Shown here: positions 62,427 through 64,000 of the stretch, piece by piece
Position numbering within the stretch: the first letter of the stretch is position 1
How the letters are laid out: every line of letters starts with the position of its first letter
Notes under the pieces: model-generated
What the model saw: only the letters and a program-made list of their open reading frames with translations
The model's database searches: none
Told to the model about the DNA's origin: nothing
Program-made: the position numbers and the translations under genes
Source of the DNA: Silicimonas sp.
Lineage (GTDB): Bacteria; Pseudomonadota; Alphaproteobacteria; Rhodobacterales; Rhodobacteraceae
DNA: 64,000 nt
Direction of reading: 5' to 3'
Assembly (NCBI GenBank): GCA_022826205.1
Contig: JAJDVJ010000170.1
Location: 20,356 to 84,355 of the forward strand

Positions 62427-63995
62427 ATGACACGCCCCAACATCCTCGTCATCCAGGCGGACCAGATGACCGCGCTTTGCCTGTCTGCATATGGCAAGCC
62501 CTACGCGATCACGCCGAACATCGACAAGATGGCCGACAACGGGACGACCTTTGCCAACAGTTACTGCAACAACCCGGTCTGCGGCCCTTCGCGCGCCTCG
62601 ATGATGACCGGACGCCTCCCATCGGACATCGGAGTCTTTGACAACGGGGCCGAGTTCTTGCCGTCCGAGCCGACCTACGCCCACTACCTGCGGACCCTAG
62701 GTTACAAGACTACGCTGTCAGGCAAGATGCACTTTGTCGGACCGGACCAACTGCACGGGTTCGAGGAACGCCTGACCACTGACATTTACCCGTCGGATTT
62801 CGCCTGGACCATGGATTGGGACAGGACGGATGAGGCCTATGCGCCCTCGGTGATGAGCCTTCTAAGCGTCGTCGAGGCAGGCCATTGCCAGCGGAACCTG
62901 CAACTCGATTACGACGAAGAGGTTTTCGTCGCTGCGCGGAAAGAACTCTATGACCACGCAAGGTCAACAGACGATCGCCCGTTCATGCTGCACGTCTCGT
63001 TCACCCAACCGCACAACCCCTTCGTCGCAGGCCGAAAATTCTGGGACATGTATGAAGGCCGTGACATACCGGAACCCGAAGTGCCCTACATTCCCTACGA
63101 GGAAAGGGATCCTTGGTCGCAGCGCTATTTCATGACGATCCGTCAGGATGAATTCGAGATCACGTCTGAACAGCTTTGCAACTCGCGCCGCGCTTACTTC
63201 GCGATGGTTACTCATATCGACGAACTGGTCGGCGGGCTGATCGAAACGCTGGAAAGCATCGGGCAGCTTCATAACACCTACATTTTCCTGACCTCGGACC
63301 ACGGCGAGATGCTGGGCGAGCGCGGCATGTGGTTCAAGTTCAACCCATACGAGGCTTCGCTGCGCGTGCCTTTGATCATGCAAGGCCCCGGCGTCAAGGC
63401 GGGCCACCGGGAAGAGGCCCTGGCATCGCTGGTCGACCTGCTGCCGACCTTTACCGACATTGCCAGCGGTGGAACCTTCGACGATTTCGTCGCACCGCGC
63501 GATGGTCAAAGCCTGTTTGACCGGCCCGAGCGATACGGACCCGACGACCGGGTCCTTGTCGAATCCACTGGCGAGAGCCTCTACGGACCGGCGTTCATCA
63601 TGATCGAGGGGGCGAAGAAGCTGGTCTACACGCGCACCGATCCCAAGATGTTTTTCGACATGGAGGAGGATCCCCTCGAACTGACCAACCTGGCCGAGGC
63701 GCCGGAACATCAGGATCAAATCAACCGCATGTTCGTGGCCATGATGGACCGCTGGGACGAGACAGACCTTCAAGACCGAATCCGTAAGTCGCAACGCAAA
63801 CGTCTCTTTGTCCAAGACGCCATGAAGCACGGACGGTTTCCAAGTTGGGACTTCGGCCCCAGCTATGACCCCGGGAAAGTCTATGTCCGCGGCGGCACCG
63901 ACCCAAGTACGACCGCCACAAAGCAACGCGGGCGTTTCCCTTATGTGCCCGTTACTCCTCCGCAGTTCCCACGTGATTGCAAGAAGAGAGAGTAA
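62427..63995 (+). CDS. Type I sulfatase, second (choline-sulfatase-like)
   Basis: 522 residues. Formylglycine motif CGPSR with Cys52 in NPVCGPSRASMMTGR; LSGKMHFVGPDQLHGFEE, SFTQPHNPFVAGRKFW and SDHGEMLGERGMWFKFN as in BetC-type sulfatases. The C-terminal segment (DWDF-like WDFGPSYDPGKVYVRGG) resembles the first sulfatase at 56.5 kb (DWDYVARKGDETRYVRRG), so the two are paralogues. ATG at 62427. The next gene appears to start within its stop codon (63995). Confidence 0.9.
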   Translation: MTRPNILVIQADQMTALCLSAYGKPYAITPNIDKMADNGTTFANSYCNNPVCGPSRASMMTGRLPSDIGVFDNGAEFLPSEPTYAHYLRTLGYKTTLSGKMHFVGPDQLHGFEERLTTDIYPSDFAWTMDWDRTDEAYAPSVMSLLSVVEAGHCQRNLQLDYDEEVFVAARKELYDHARSTDDRPFMLHVSFTQPHNPFVAGRKFWDMYEGRDIPEPEVPYIPYEERDPWSQRYFMTIRQDEFEITSEQLCNSRRAYFAMVTHIDELVGGLIETLESIGQLHNTYIFLTSDHGEMLGERGMWFKFNPYEASLRVPLIMQGPGVKAGHREEALASLVDLLPTFTDIASGGTFDDFVAPRDGQSLFDRPERYGPDDRVLVESTGESLYGPAFIMIEGAKKLVYTRTDPKMFFDMEEDPLELTNLAEAPEHQDQINRMFVAMMDRWDETDLQDRIRKSQRKRLFVQDAMKHGRFPSWDFGPSYDPGKVYVRGGTDPSTTATKQRGRFPYVPVTPPQFPRDCKKRE

Positions 63996-64000
63996 TGACG
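63995..64000 (+). CDS. Possible start of the next gene (cut by the window edge)
   Basis: TAATG at 63993-63997: the stop TAA of the sulfatase overlaps an ATG by one base, followed by ACG at the last bases of the window. This resembles the coupling seen elsewhere in these operons. Only two codons are visible, so no function can be given. Confidence 0.4.

Overview
The window is a GC-rich chromosomal segment from an alphaproteobacterium, most likely of the Rhodobacterales (Rhodobacteraceae/Roseobacter type). The evidence is gene order and protein character: ybgF-tilS-ftsH, trmB, aroA, a fused ATP sulfurylase/APS kinase, trxB next to lrp, lgt-midA-pgeF, and a complete mreB-mreC-mreD-mrdA-rodA block. 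This is inferred from recognised families; no database search was run.

Layout. Positions 1-30,140 are mostly core genome: envelope and protein quality control (ybgF, ftsH), tRNA and folate metabolism (tilS, folD, trmB), a decayed FitA/FitB-like toxin-antitoxin pair (5.3-6.0 kb), pdeM, aroA, sat/cysC, trxB/lrp, lgt-midA-pgeF, a UbiK-like protein, a YbjN protein, proC-csaA, the rod-shape block, two 2-hydroxyacid dehydrogenases around a uracil-DNA glycosylase, an arsR-arsP pair, nhaA and a tRNA-Gln(TTG). From about 30.1 to 33.1 kb comes a scrambled zone: a Tat-exported multicopper oxidase, a likely ABC ATPase fragment, a decayed duplicate of the 3' third of nhaA whose homology stops 2 bp before the tRNA, and an IS5-type transposase scrap.

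From 33.1 to 44.3 kb lies a divergent carbohydrate locus. The minus-strand operon encodes a ribose-type ABC importer (binding protein, ATPase, permease), a truncated SDR, a PhyH-type dioxygenase and a GH31 glycosidase. The plus-strand operon encodes a GH13 alpha-glucosidase, a LacI regulator, a PanB-like C1 transferase, a MocD-like membrane di-iron oxygenase and a MocE-like Rieske ferredoxin. The shared control region carries two palindromes with core CAAAAACGTTTTTG, probable LacI operators, so both arms look like one regulon that imports, hydrolyses and oxidises an alpha-glycoside.

From 44.6 to the right edge the theme is sulfate esters. The first cluster (44.6-52.2 kb) has a GMC oxidoreductase, a GST, an MBL-fold alkylsulfatase without signal peptide, a TetR regulator, a PAPS-independent arylsulfotransferase-like protein also without signal peptide, and a second GST of LigF/beta-etherase type. 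Two AGAAT-N4-ATTCT dyads sit at its two promoters. The second cluster (52.5-64 kb) has an enolase-superfamily dehydratase and GntR regulator, divergent from a GMC oxidoreductase, an aldehyde dehydrogenase reduced to its two ends, a formylglycine-type sulfatase, a ROK regulator, a fused TRAP permease, a TAXI-type binding protein and a second sulfatase; the operon continues past the window. The most novel proposals are the cytoplasmic alkylsulfatase/arylsulfotransferase/GST/GMC module and the glycosidase-MocDE-PanB-PhyH regulon.
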